Source: Volvox africanus (taxonomy: Eukaryota > Chlorophyta > Chlorophyceae > Chlamydomonadales > Volvocaceae). From it: a stretch of 64,000 bases of DNA. Location: NCBI GenBank assembly GCA_030268105.1, contig BSDZ01000032.1:372001-436000 (forward strand), read 5' to 3'. Positions 1 through 11,551 of the stretch are shown in pieces (within the stretch, counting starts at the first letter, position 1; each line of letters begins with the position of its first letter). Made by a program: the position numbers and the translations under genes. The notes under the pieces are model-generated. The model saw only the letters and a program-made list of their open reading frames with translations, was not told the origin of the DNA and did no database searches.

Positions 1-3000
1 CCTCGCACAGCTTCAACATCCACAGCGCTTCACGGACTGCAGCCGAAAGGGCCTGGTACTCCGCCTCTACTGATGACGCCGCCACAGTACGCTGGAGTTG
101 ACTGCTCCAGCTCACTGCCGTACCGTTTACCCTAAAGACGTACCCCGTCGTCGACCGCCGGGTATCCATGTCCCCGGCCCAGTCAGAATCGGAGTAACCA
201 TCAAAGACTTCTGACGACCTCCGCCGGAAAACTAGGCCTAGATGGCGGGTGCCAGCGACATACCTAAGCACTCCTTTTGCCATCCCCATGGCTGCCTTCG
301 TCGGTTTAGCCATATACCTTGACAGCACGCTTAGCGCAAATGCCAAGTCCGGGCGAGTGCTCACCGCCAAGTAATTGAGCTCGCCTACTAACGCCCTGTA
401 CGCCGTTGAATCCTCCAACACCTCTGCATCCTCCTTGGCGGGTGTCACCCGCGTACCCACAGCCATAGGTAAAAACCCTCGGCTTCACATCGCCAAGACC
501 ATGCGCACTCAATATGCGCTCCACGTAGCTCGCCTGGGACAGTGTGATGTCCCCGTTCTCACGCCTGGTCACCTCCATTCCCAAGAAGACCTTGATCTCT
601 CCCAAGTCCCGGACTTTAAATAGTCCGCCGACGGCCCTCCTGATCCGGTTGACCAGTTCTTGCGTCTTGACAGCAACACACATGTCGTCCACATGCACCA
701 GTGCCAAAATCACCCCCTTCTCGTCTACTTTCACAAACATAGCCGGGTCCGACTTTGATGGAAACAGGCCAATCTCCGCAAATTTAGTACACAACTTATC
801 GTACCAGCACCGCGACGCCTGTCGGAGCCCATAAATCGATCTCAGCAGACGACAAGCCACGCCCGGGGTCTTTGACTCGTAGCCTGGCGGCTCTTTCATC
901 CATATTTCCTCTTTCAACTCTCCATTTAGGAAAGCAGTGGCGACATCCAACTGATGCACCTGCAATCCCCTAGCCGCAGCCACAGCCAGCAGGGCTCGAA
1001 AAGATGAGGCTCGGGAGGTCGGGGCAAACAGTTCCCCGTAATCCACCCCCTCGCGCTGTGCGAACCCTTTTGCCACCAAGCGCGCCTTAAACCTATCGAC
1101 CGACCCATCCGGATTGGTCTTCACTTTGTATACCCACCGACACGGTAACATCTTGGCCCCTTTTGGTGGGACCCCCAGTTCCCATGTCCCATTGGCGAGC
1201 TGTGCCTCTATCTCTGCGTCCATGGCCTTCCCCCACTCACGACTTTGTGGTCCGCGCACAGCTTCTTCGTACGTCGCTGGCTCCTTCAGCCTAATCGCTA
1301 TATTGACCCGTTGTGATACCGTCCTCTCATTGCGCCACCACTCACATGGGCGCTTTCGATCTCGTACTGGGTAGCGACCGACGAACCCTTCATCCTCGTC
1401 CAAGCCTTCGTCCGTCTCCATGTCCTCCTCCTCATCGTCGTCACTATTACCCTCAGTAGTCGACCAGTTCCGGGTATCGGGTTGACTACCCGACGGGCCA
1501 GCTCCCGCTGTCGCCCCACTCGTGCTTGGCGTCGCACTGGCATTCGGCCCCATTTGGTTGTTAGCCGTCTCGGCACTTGATGTAGATCTGCCGTTACCAC
1601 CGTTCGAGACAACAGGAGGCGGTGCTCGTGATCGCAGTTCCCCCATCTCTGTATCCGTATCAGTGTCTGTATCATCATCCTCCCGCATTGAGGACAGCTT
1701 ACGACGTGACTGGGGCATTCCAATCACCCCCTCATCAAACTCCACGTCTGTATGCACCGACACTGCTCCATCAGGGAACAAAATTCGATACTGTCCACCG
1801 TTGCCATATCCCACCAGGACCCCTTTTCGGCTAACCGGGTCCAGCTTGTTTCTCTTCACCTTAGGTATGTGGACGTACGCAACACACCCAAACACTCGCA
1901 GGTGTCCCACCTCAGGGATCTTGCCTGTAAACAACTCATACGGAGTGCACTGCACCCCCTCAGCGGGCGAAATATTTCTGAGATAGTTGGCCGTCGCAGC
2001 CACCTCAGCCCACATTTCTTGATGTAACTTGGAATCAATCAGCAGAGTCCGCATCTTCTCAATCAGCGTGCGGTTCAAACGCTCTGCAGCTCCATTCTGT
2101 TCGGGTGTATACCCTACCGTCATTCCATGCCTAATCCCCTTCTGGCGAAAGAATGACCGTAACTCCTCATTCAGAAACTCTCCACCGCGGTCGGACCGGA
2201 TCTCCCAGGTCCGATTTCCGCACATATTCTCCAACTGGGTGATCATAGTCACCACCTTCTCTTTTACGGCCTCCTTCGTGTCCGTAAACGCAACGGCCGA
2301 AAACTTTGTGTAGTCATCATACAAAACAGTCATGTACCGAGACCCGTTTGGTGACTCCTCGGGCATCGGCCCACACACATCCATGTGCACCAACTCCATC
2401 GACCTTTCCGACTTATGGCCCGTAGAAGCATGCCTTCCACGACTCTGCTTCGACATCACACACGTTTCACACGTGTCAGTCGTGGATGCCTTACGTGCAT
2501 TGAGATCAATGCCGTACACTAGGTTGTGCCTTACCAGGCGCTCAAACTGTCCAACCCCGATATGTCCATACCGTCGGTGCCACAAGTTCTCAACCTCATT
2601 CGCCGGCTTGGCGTGGGTTGCTCCAACAAACTCTCCTCGTTGCCCACCATCTGATGCCGCCCGACACTCCAGTGCGTACAGGTTTCCTTCACGGTGACCC
2701 GTCAACACAATCCTACCGCGGCGGCAGATGGTAACGACGGACTCATCGAAACGCACGACGGCTCCCGTCTTGCTCATGACAGCCACTGAGAGCACCTTAA
2801 CTTGGCTCTCCGGAATCAGGTACACATCCGCAATAGTTGCGGTCAGGCCCGGGCAGAAATTGGGTGCGAGCACCAGTGTGCCCATCGCAACAGGCCGCAG
2901 CACTTCACCTCCAATGCTATAGATGTCAAAACTGGATGAGGTATCAAGCCTCCTCACGTTAATAAGGTCTCGCTCATCATAAGTGATGTGCTGTGACGCA

Positions 3001-3553
3001 CCGGAATCGACGTACCATCCGTCCATCCTATACGACCCATAGGTCATGAATGCGCTATTCCCCGGATGCTCAGACCTTTGTCCCGAAGCACCCGACCCAC
3101 GCTCACTTGACTTGCGCGTGTCGTTGCCCGCCGCTCCTTGGCGGCTCTCACCGTCGTGGCGGTATGATGACCCGCCCGACCTGTCCTGGGACCCCGATGC
3201 TTGACCCATTGGTCCCGACAGTTGCGGCATCCGCGGCTTTTGACATAGCCGCGCAATATGCCCCGGCTCGCCGCATCTCCAGCAATGCAGCGGCCCACCG
3301 CGACCTCGACCAGGTGCAGGAAAAACATTTCCGCCACGCGTCGACGGTCCAGCTCTCCGACCATCTCCTTGTCCAACGCCGAAAAAGGCCGCAGATTCCT
3401 CGCACGCATTTTCCGCGTCTACACGCTTCTCAAACGCCAACAATTGCGAACTCACGTTCTCCAAAGTCAGGATACCGCAAGACGTCAAAATGGCCACAAT
3501 CATCGAGAACTTCTTCGAAAGCCCGTTCAACAGCTGAAAACAGACTTCCCTCT
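1..3553 (-). pseudogene. copia gag-pol polyprotein, frameshifted and 5'-truncated
   Basis: Reads right to left. A CX2CX4HX4C knuckle (CWRCGEPGHIARLC), protease YVDSGASQHIT, a GAG-pre-integrase zinc region (LWHRRYGH, then CETC), integrase with D (HMDVCGP), D (RSDRGGEF) and E (PEQNGAAERLNRT), then reverse transcriptase with HVDD in place of the usual YVDD. An acidic Asp-Thr linker separates integrase from RT. The frame is open from about 3590 to 306, but its first residues are LTR sequence fused to gag by a deletion, so no native start remains. Near 471-475 a run of five A (four in copy 2) shifts the frame, and RNase H continues in another frame to the window edge. Not expected to give a full product. 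Confidence 0.9.
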
Positions 3554-3723
3554 GTTGAGTAGACGGCTTAAGGTAGATGCTGACGGGCACAGCGGAAGGG
3601 AAGCCGCTCCGTTCAGCAGAGTAGGACGATTAAGGTAGATTCAGCTGTTACAAGGAGTGGATAGGAGAGAGTTTATCCAAGTAAGGACCGATTAGGGAAG
3701 AGCAAATGTTATAGAACAGTTTG
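3553..3723 (-). repeat. copia copy 1 5' LTR, fragment
   Basis: Near-identical to 40403 onward in copy 2. It starts at the inner LTR edge (TGTTGAG on the plus strand) and ends after GTTTG, where the LTR of gypsy A begins. The remaining roughly 390 bp of the LTR are missing here. Confidence 0.88.
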
Positions 3724-4529
3724 TGTTGTACCTCTCGTTCGCGTTTGCTCATAAGTATCTGCATGTCTGGAGACTTTCGACACCGATGCGCGAGCACTTG
3801 CAAGTACAGCAAGGCAAGCGGGAGCAAACAGAGACAGCGGAAGACTTCAAGACGAAGAGAGATATAACTTACGGTCTTACAGATCGGAATGATGCAATGG
3901 ACGAAATCGCCGTCAGCACCGGAAGCAAGCAATCATCACGCGGCGGTGATTAGCGAAGTTCAGGCTTAGCTCGGGCTAAGTAGAATATCGTATAGCAATA
4001 GTAATGTAGAACACACAAGTAATCGAATGTCTTGTCTAGCTTAGCCGTCCTCGCATCTGTTATACTCGCAGCATCGCAGTGCCGTACAATTCACATTAGG
4101 AGGCCGATCCTAGATGTGACAACCCTACTGCGTATGGGCGATGTCTACTCGTAACAACGTATTAGCCTTTCCGGCATTCGCATGATGCAAGGGTCCGGAT
4201 AACGATATCCGGTTGCAGGGCATGTATCGCGGCGCTCTCAACGTGTGCTTAAATGAAGTAATATTATATCAGATAATATTACTTATCGTTTCGTAGCACG
4301 AGAATAATGCGCACTTCAATGATTCGGTCATTCATGCATGCTAGGCGGATTTGCCATGATGCGATGTCGTGATGGATAATGACAACATGCCAGATGCATA
4401 TATAAATGTATGCGAATACATTTATATCATGCAGATTCATTCATATGTAATGCGTTCATCACAAAAGCACTTCACCTCATAGGATCGCGTCGACCTACGC
4501 GTTGGCGGGAAATGAACCGTAGCACAACA
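3724..4529 (-). repeat. gypsy A 3' LTR
   Basis: About 806 bp, bounded by TGTTGTACC and GCACAACA on the plus strand (on the element strand TGTTGTGC to GGTACAACA). It is shorter than the 824-826 bp copies. It lacks about 12 bp after AACACACAAGT, and lacks a 10-bp stretch near 4230 that is also missing from the D/E LTR (29780-30594). It holds the same AT-rich palindromes as the other family LTRs. Confidence 0.93.
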
Positions 4530-4545
4530 ATTATCCCCCCTCCCG
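4530..4545 (-). other. Polypurine tract, gypsy A
   Basis: CGGGAGGGGGGATAAT on the element strand, directly upstream of the 3' LTR. It would prime plus-strand DNA synthesis. The same tract precedes every intact 3' LTR of the family. Confidence 0.85.
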
Positions 4546-4588
4546 TATGCAGCGTCCTCGCTGCATCATACAGCATCGACTGCAGGGG

Positions 4589-7500
4589 TCATTGGGCTTG
4601 CGTGGCACGTTTGCGGGCTTCTTTGAGCAGGGGTTTCATGTCCTGTGAGAAGTTGCGTGCCGGTTCCCATGAGTTGTGCTCGTCGGTATACCCTGTCCAC
4701 TTAACCAAGTACTCGTGTACTGTTCGCTTACGTCGGTGTCGGCCCACACGACGCGCGCGATAATCTAACACCCGCTCCACATCGTAAAACTTCTGTTTAC
4801 CAGCGATCCAGGTCTCGGGAACTGGTTCGATCGCTGCGGGCGCGTTAGCAGGCTCAGGGACGGGTTCCGTACTACGATACGGACGAACAAGCGATACGTG
4901 AAACGACAACAAACACGACTTAGCGTCTGTGATTCGGGACATAAAAGACTTGGCAAAAAGTTTAGCAGCAGGCACATTCACTTCCAACTCACGCCACACG
5001 GGTAGCGCGGGATGAAATCCGTAGTTAAGAAAGAACGGACTTTTGCCTGTAGAGCGGTTAACAGCATTGTTAAGCGCGAATTCTGCCGCAGTCAAATACG
5101 TATCCCAAACGAGTGGTGTGCGACCAGCATAATTGCGCAACATATCACCCAACGTGCGGTTTGTGCGTTCAGTTTGACCATCAGTCTGCGGGTGATACGC
5201 CGTGCTCAGGTTGACGCGCATGCCAACTAGTTTGCAGAGCGCTTCCCAAAACTTAGATGTGAACTGTCCACCGCGGTCCGAGATCACATTTTTGGGAATC
5301 CCGTGTAACCGAACCACATTATCGAAAAACAAACGTGCAGTTTGCTCAGCCGTGCAGGATGATGTGCATGGTGCTAGGTGAACCATCTTAGTCAGACGAT
5401 CGACCATTACGAACACCGCATCGTATCCCCCCTCAGTTTTGGGCAGCGCGACTACGAAGTCCATGGAAACACTTTCCCAAGGCGCATCTGGGACAGGCAA
5501 CGGTTGCAACAACCCATGGCCCTTACCGGACAAAGCCTTATTGCGCTGGCAAAGACTGCATGTCTGGACGAAGTTCGCCGCATCCTTAGCCAAACGAGGC
5601 CACCAAAAGGAACGTTGCACCAAGTCGATCAATCGCTTGCTACCAGGGTGTCCTGCTAACGGGTCCTCGTGGAACCGCGCAAGGATGTCGTAGAGTAGCG
5701 CGTCGTCGTTCGGAACGACGATTTGCGTAGCTGCACCCTCCGTCCGTAGCCAAAGGCCATTCTGCTTGCGAAGGTTTTCTACATTAGCCGGGTCCGCGAA
5801 CCAGGCGTCTGCGTTGTAGGCAACCTTCAACCGCTCCGCGAGGTCCGTCGCGATCGGTACCTCCTCGCTACGCGGCCGCACGACGGGCGCTGCCAAAATT
5901 GCAGCGTGTAGCGACGGATGTCGACTGAGAGCATCGGCAATATTCAATTTACCAGAAATATACTCCCAGGTGCAGTTGAACCTAGCTAGATATTCCATCC
6001 ACCTAGCTTGACGGCGGTTCAACGTCGGAACACTTTGCAAAAACGTTAGGGGCTTGTGGTCAGTCTTTAAAGTAAACGGGCGTCCCTCGAGGTAACAGCG
6101 CCATTCCTTTAAAGCATGCAGCACGGCCAGAAGCTCCTGTTCCCCGGTGGTGTAGCGAATCTCCGCACCAGAAAACTTCTTACTCGTGAAGGCGATTGGT
6201 CGCCCTTCCTGTAACAATACAGCGCCGCTTCCAAATATTGAGGCATCAGACACTACCTCAACACGAAATGGCAACGAGTAATCAGGGAATGCAAGGGTGA
6301 CATCTTCGGCAATGATTCGTTTGAGCTCTTCGAATGCCCGCTGGCATTGCGACGTCCACGACTCGAGCGAAACTGCGAGTTAAGTTAGTAAGCGGGGCCG
6401 CAATGATGGAATATTTTTCAATGAACTTTCGGAAATAATTGGTCAAGCCAAGGAACTTACGCAGCTCCGTGAGGTTCTGAGGCGCGGGCCAATCGCGAAC
6501 CACGGCGACCTTCCGCGGGTCCATCTTCACACCGGTGGCCGACACAATGTGGCCCAAATATTCCACCTGAGGCTGCGCCCAAAAGCATTTGGCGCGCTTA
6601 GCAAACAATTGCTCCCGCCTCATAACGTCGAGCACGAGCCGCAGATGCTCCAAGTGCTCCTCGCGCGTCTTAGAATATACCAAGATGTCATCCAGGTAGC
6701 AAACAACGAACCTGTCGATAAACGGCCTAAACATTCGGTCCATAACCGCCTGAAACGTCGCAGGGGCATTAGTCAAACCAAACGATAGGACCGTATACTC
6801 AAAGTGACCGAAGGGCGTCCGAAAAGCGGTTTTCGGGATATCAGAGGCAGCGATGCGAATCTGATTGTAGCCCTGTTGTAAGTCAATTGAGGAAAAATAA
6901 GCCGAGCCCTTCAGCTTATCCAACAGGTCGTCAACGCGTGGCAAAGGGTAGCGATTTTTCATCGTATTCGCATTCAACCCCCGGTAATCGATGCACATGC
7001 GCAAGGTCCCATCCTTCTTACCGACAAATAAAATCGGTGCAGAATACGGGGATGTGCTGGGGCGTATCATACCCTTCGCGAGCAAATCCGTCACCTGGCG
7101 CTTCACCTCGTCCAGTTCCAATGGACTCAACCTGTACATTGGCCGGGCCGTAGGCTGCGCTCCAGGCATGAGAGGGATTGTGTGATCAACAGGACGCATA
7201 GGTGGTAGGCCAGGGATATCTTTAAAGACGTCCTCATACTGCGACAGTAGGGCCTCAACCTCAGGATCCGCAGAAATCTGCGCGGTGGTGACACAACAGC
7301 TCACCCGCGGCCTTAAAAGCAGTCCGTGGGCACCCTTCCGTAACAAACGGACGGCCTCCTTACGCCCGACTAGCTCTGGTTCGATTCGCGCGGCCATTGC
7401 GGTCACAGCGAAATTAACCATAGGCACCGCCTCAGTTTCGCCCTCCTTTGGTGTGACATGTTCGAACGACAGGAAAGGTACCTTAATCGACAGAGTACCC

Positions 7501-8420
7501 TTGCACATATGCAGGGTTGCGGTCTCCATGTCGATGTGCGCGCGGTACTGTCGTAATGTCGACGACCCCATTATGTACGGTGCAGTCTCTGCTAAGCCCT
7601 GCAGCACGTACGGCCGGGTCACAACACGCAAAGGGCCTATCGATAGGCTAAGGGTAATCCTGCCCACGATGGGATGCTTACCCCCGTCAGCAAGGGTAAC
7701 CTGTGGACAATCAGACGACTCTGGGGACAACCCCAGCGCGTTCACCTCTGCGACAGAGATGAAGTCGTCGCTGGCACCGGTGTCAACAAGTGCCTTCAGA
7801 GTACGGCCATTCAAACCGATCTGAACCACAGGGACACGGTTATCTACGAGCGACTGCCCAGCAGACAACGTCAGTGCACTTAAGGCGGGTCCGTAACCAA
7901 CGGCACCCCCATCAGGAGCTTCGTACCAAACGTCAACCGAGTAGGATAGGCGTGGCCACGGAGCCAGCGTACCCTCCCAATCCACACCATTAAACAAAAC
8001 GGTGCCCGGCTCGAACCGGTGGACATGCCGCATACCCCTTAACGATGCCTCTGCCTTGCGCCGATAGAAAGCAGGGAGTAATACACATGCGGCAGTGCCT
8101 GGATATTGACGCCTACATCTCCTGTATATGGCCAACTGTTCCGACATCTCATGCAGAGACAAGGGGATGAACAAAACCACGTGGTTAGACAGATCGATAG
8201 ACGACAGGGGACGGCGAGGTGTAAACAAATTACACAACGGGTCGAAGCAGAGAAGTCCTGTGCGTCCGTCAAGCGTGATGCGTCGCGCAATGACTCGTTC
8301 GATGTGTCCAAGTACACAAGGCAACAATGCCTTAACGGCTGGCCGTAAGGATGACCACCGACCACGCGTTAGCTCAGAAATCCCAGGTGGTGCCCCCTCC
8401 ACAGGAACCCGGGCAAGCCC
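4589..8420 (-). pseudogene. gypsy A pol (protease-RT-RNase H-integrase-chromodomain), broken
   Basis: Two frames, about 8420-6370 and about 6374-4589, are separated by an 11-bp deletion at about 6373-6374 relative to copy C, between RT and RNase H. Protease LVDTGAS, RT YLDD, the RNase H Asp/Glu/Asp residues (VVSDAS, GEQELLA, KTDHKP), integrase HHCC finger and D,D,E residues ([19 protein letters not shown]) are all visible. A second lesion, a 219-bp in-frame loss near 4906 with five new bases, removes the integrase C-terminal part including the GPY/F-like module (WIGPYPVV in C). The C-terminal chromodomain ([12 protein letters not shown] to [10 protein letters not shown]) remains. Upstream it joins gag in frame through a UAG. 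Confidence 0.92.
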
Positions 8421-9656
8421 CTATTTCGGCTGAGGTACAAACGGCGGCATTAGAGGGCAATCCTTCGTGGAATGGTTCTCCGCACACCGTAGACAAACGT
8501 TGGCCAATTTTCGACGCTCGAATTCGGAACGATTGCAATTCCATTTTGGCATAAATGTGTCGTCCGTACGAGTACGCTTCACGTTGGGGTCGGAACGCTG
8601 TGCGGCTGCCGACGACGGCGCACCACCACGCTTCCTGTTCCTAGCTGGGTCCGAGCTCGGACCTGCTCCTCCTGTACCACGGACACCCGAGCTAGCGCCC
8701 CCGCGCGCCTTGCGTTGCCCGTTGCTGCGTCGCGTCGTGGCAGTAGGCGTGGGGCGGGTCGCGCCGAGGTCCTGGTCGAGAGCTACAGCTTCCCCAAGCG
8801 GATCCTGCACTTGCACGGCATTTGCACGAGGGGCAGACTTGACTTCTTCCTCGCCGGCAAGGAGTCGTATCTCCGCGCCCTTAGCAAAAGCGACCAACGC
8901 GTCATACGACTTGATCTGCGCTCCAACCAAATCAGTGGCGCAGCATTTAGCCAAAAGTTTCGTTAGGCCTCGCCTAAACCAAAAGACACGCTCAGATTCG
9001 GTGAGGTCAGCAATGGGAGTCACAAGTGCTTCGAAGCGTGACTGGTACGCAGGTACATTTTCATCCCGACGCATGTGGTATCTACCGGCTGCCAAAACGT
9101 TACGAGCTTCCACATCGCGTGCTTGAACCTCAGTAGCGAATCGTGCGAGCAAAGCGACGACCAACTCGTCAAAAGTATAGCTGCCCCGGGCGTTGGTCCA
9201 ATTGCGATACCAGTCCTTCGCTGCGCCCTCGAGGGTGTTACCAACGAAGAGACACCTGATACCGTCATTATCGCCACCATGAACAGCCTGGAGATACTTT
9301 TTAGCGTCACGCACGTACGCACGAGTTGCATCGGCTATGCTATGCCCTGGTGTCTTGTCGGTCAGCGAAATATTGAGCCTAGGAACGGGAATCGACAATC
9401 TCATCACCTCAGGGATGTCATCATGCCCTCGAGCTTGAGGTAATGGCAGAACCCTTGGTCCAGCAGTGTTGTCCATATTCGTGTTCACTGCTGAATGCGG
9501 CACAATTAAGTGAGCAGGGGTCTGAAGGAAAAGGGGCTCTTGAGTGGCTCGCGCGCCAACAGTCTCAAGACCTCTATCCGGTGCTCTAGCAGCCACAACA
9601 AAATCGGGTTGGCTAGCTAGGCTAGTGTGCGGCGTATCGTCGTGTTCCGCGGACAT
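8421..9656 (-). CDS. gypsy A Gag
   Basis: 411 codons from ATG 9656 to TAG. The retrotransposon Gag region spans roughly residues 110-230 (conserved EGAAKDWYRNW). A basic Arg/Gly/Ser-rich segment follows at about 300-370, then a knuckle CLRCAENHSTKDC at 388-400 with spacing CX2CX3HX4C, one residue shorter than the usual CX4H. Gag forms the cytoplasmic particle and packages RNA. Nearly identical to the Gag of B-F; a private change gives LLAKCCATD where others have LLAKWCATD. The stop is followed in frame by pol. Confidence 0.92.
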   Translation of the reverse strand: MSAEHDDTPHTSLASQPDFVVAARAPDRGLETVGARATQEPLFLQTPAHLIVPHSAVNTNMDNTAGPRVLPLPQARGHDDIPEVMRLSIPVPRLNISLTDKTPGHSIADATRAYVRDAKKYLQAVHGGDNDGIRCLFVGNTLEGAAKDWYRNWTNARGSYTFDELVVALLARFATEVQARDVEARNVLAAGRYHMRRDENVPAYQSRFEALVTPIADLTESERVFWFRRGLTKLLAKCCATDLVGAQIKSYDALVAFAKGAEIRLLAGEEEVKSAPRANAVQVQDPLGEAVALDQDLGATRPTPTATTRRSNGQRKARGGASSGVRGTGGAGPSSDPARNRKRGGAPSSAAAQRSDPNVKRTRTDDTFMPKWNCNRSEFERRKLANVCLRCAENHSTKDCPLMPPFVPQPK

Positions 9657-9796
9657 GAAGCACGAAACGATACCCTAGGTTTGCGTAATAGAAGCCGACT
9701 TCTATCGCAAAGGCAAGAGTACAAAACAACTCGGTGAGCCTACCGACAGTACTCTTGAGAAGATTCAGCAAACTCAGCAAGTAGTTGCCCAGCTCC

Positions 9797-9849
9797 AAGT
9801 CTCCAGACATGCAGATACTTATGAGCAAACGCGAACGAGAGGTACAACA
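9797..9849 (+). repeat. gypsy B 5' LTR remnant at the inverted junction
   Basis: Last 53 bp of a plus-strand gypsy LTR (AAGTCTCCAG to GGTACAACA). The rest of the LTR is missing. Immediately left are two filler bases (9795-9796) and the broken leader of A. This is the centre of a head-to-head inverted duplication. Confidence 0.88.
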
Positions 9850-10315
9850 ATTTGGTATCGAGACAGGTTCGTTGCCTAACTGTCTCTCTTTGTCTAATCG
9901 GAAGTAGGTTCTTTCTATGGCGAGTTCCAGCGACGAACCACGAGGACCGCTAGATACTTTTGCCGAAGACTTAGGCCGCGCCGTTTTGGACGCCGCCGCT
10001 TCCGGTTTGTAATTGTTTAATTGCTTTTGCTTAGATTGCTGCACTTGTTGTGTAAGTTTACGCTCTGAGTCGCAGGTAATCTCAGTGCACCGGCGTTGCT
10101 TGCCGCGGCGACTGAGACCGGCTTTCGTCCGGACCAGTTGGCGACTCTCATTGCCCAAACTACGGAGATCAGGACTCAGCTGGGCAACTACTTGCTGAGT
10201 TTGCTGAATCTTCTCAAGAGTACTGTCGGTAGGCTCACCGAGTTGTTTTGTACTCTTGCCTTTGCGATAGAAGTCGGCTTCTATTACGCAAACCTAGGGT
10301 ATCGTTTCGTGCTTC
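9850..10315 (+). other. gypsy B leader with putative primer-binding site
   Basis: One base after the LTR comes TTTGGTATCGAGACAGG (9851-9867), present one base after the LTR in B-F and the likely minus-strand primer site. The matching tRNA would end in CCTGTCTCGATACCA; I cannot name it. The rest is a leader of about 450 bp with no convincing coding sequence. Small frames here overlap the LTR or leader and are not genes. Confidence 0.75.
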
Positions 10316-11551
10316 ATGTCCGCGGAACACGACGATACGCCGCACACTAGCCTAGCTAGCCAACCCGATTTTGTTGTGGCTGCTAGAGCACCGGATAGAG
10401 GTCTTGAGACTGTTGGCGCGCGAGCCACTCAAGAGCCCCTTTTCCTTCAGACCCCTGCTCACTTAATTGTGCCGCATTCAGCAGTGAACACGAATATGGA
10501 CAACACTGCTGGACCAAGGGTTCTGCCATTACCTCAAGCTCGAGGGCATGATGACATCCCTGAGGTGATGAGATTGTCGATTCCCGTTCCTAGGCTCAAT
10601 ATTTCGCTGACCGACAAGACACCAGGGCATAGCATAGCCGATGCAACTCGTGCGTACGTGCGTGACGCTAAAAAGTATCTCCAGGCTGTTCATGGTGGCG
10701 ATAATGACGGTATCAGGTGTCTCTTCGTTGGTAACACCCTCGAGGGCGCAGCGAAGGACTGGTATCGCAATTGGACCAACGCCCGGGGCAGCTATACTTT
10801 TGACGAGTTGGTCGCCGCTTTGCTTGCACGATTCGCTACTGAGGTTCAAGCACGCGATGTGGAAGCTCGTAACGTTTTGGCAGCCGGTAGCTACCACATG
10901 CGTCGGGATGAAAATGTACCTGCGTACCAGTCACGCTTCGAAGCACTTGTGACTCCCATTGCTGACCTCACCGAATCTGAGCGTGTCTTTTGGTTTAGGC
11001 GAGGCCTAACGAAACTTTTGGCTAAATGGTGCGCCACTGACTTGGTTGGAGCGCAGATCAAGTCGTATGACGCGTTGGTCGCTTTTGCTAAGGGTGCGGA
11101 AATACGACTCCTTGCCGGCGAGGAAGAAGTCAAGTCTGCCCCTCGTGCAAATGCCGTGCAAGTGCAGGATCCGCTTGGGGAAGCTGTAGCTCTCGACCAG
11201 GACCTCGGCGCGACCCGCCCCACGCCTACTGCCGCGACGCGACGCAGCAACGGGCAACGCAAGGCGCGTGGGGGCGCTAGCTCGGGTGTCCGTGGTACAG
11301 GAGGAGCAGGTCCGAGCTCGGACCCAGCTAGGAACAGGAAGCGTGGTGGTGCGCCGTCGTCGGCAGCCGCACAGCGTTCCGACCCCAACGCGAAGCGTAC
11401 TCGTACGGACGACACATTTATGCCAAAATGGAATTGCAATCGTTCCGAATTCGAGCGTCGAAAATTGGCCAACGTTTGTCTACGGTGTGCGGAGAACCAT
11501 TCCACGAAGGATTGCCCTCTAATGCCGCCGTTTGTACCTCAGCCGAAATAG
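10316..11551 (+). CDS. gypsy B Gag
   Basis: 411 codons, ATG to TAG, same domains as Gag of A (Gag core about 110-230, basic tail, CX2CX3HX4C knuckle at 388-400). It keeps the two prolines MPPF near the C-terminus that D and E have reduced to MPF. The UAG is followed by GGG CTT and an open pol frame. It looks intact, though B as a whole is not autonomous because pol is frameshifted. Confidence 0.92.
   Translation: MSAEHDDTPHTSLASQPDFVVAARAPDRGLETVGARATQEPLFLQTPAHLIVPHSAVNTNMDNTAGPRVLPLPQARGHDDIPEVMRLSIPVPRLNISLTDKTPGHSIADATRAYVRDAKKYLQAVHGGDNDGIRCLFVGNTLEGAAKDWYRNWTNARGSYTFDELVAALLARFATEVQARDVEARNVLAAGSYHMRRDENVPAYQSRFEALVTPIADLTESERVFWFRRGLTKLLAKWCATDLVGAQIKSYDALVAFAKGAEIRLLAGEEEVKSAPRANAVQVQDPLGEAVALDQDLGATRPTPTAATRRSNGQRKARGGASSGVRGTGGAGPSSDPARNRKRGGAPSSAAAQRSDPNAKRTRTDDTFMPKWNCNRSEFERRKLANVCLRCAENHSTKDCPLMPPFVPQPK

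Larger units (their letters stand above)
1..3723 (-). mobile_element. Ty1/copia element, copy 1 (partial, defective)
   Basis: Minus-strand copia-type LTR retrotransposon running off the left edge. The order gag knuckle, protease, integrase, reverse transcriptase, RNase H is diagnostic of Ty1/copia, because integrase precedes reverse transcriptase. Its 5' LTR begins at 3553 and stops at 3723 where gypsy element A starts. Compared with copy 2 (37230-40962) it keeps the integrase but has lost about 546 bp covering the primer site, leader and start of gag. The two copies therefore have complementary defects. Confidence 0.93.
3724..9794 (-). mobile_element. Ty3/gypsy chromovirus, copy A (defective)
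   Basis: Minus-strand element with 3' LTR, polypurine tract, pol, gag and part of the leader. Its 5' LTR, primer site and outer leader are absent. At 9794 the leader breaks off and, after two filler bases, the tail of the plus-strand LTR of copy B begins. A is thus head to head with B. It inserted into the copia LTR at 3723. Pol carries an 11-bp frameshifting deletion and a 219-bp in-frame loss. Confidence 0.93.

Noticed and set aside
306..623. Plus-strand frames over copia copy 1 (for example 375-623, 1522-1986, 3050-3562)
   Set aside because: Antisense shadows of copia codons without motifs.
8421..8423. UAG read as sense because of a variant genetic code
   Set aside because: Possible, but not needed: a single UAG at exactly the gag/pol border in every copy fits readthrough, and no host gene is present to test code use.
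8467..9126. 219-residue frame opposite gypsy gag (and its equivalents in the other copies)
   Set aside because: It mirrors the gag codons on the other strand and changes whenever gag changes; no start signal or family.
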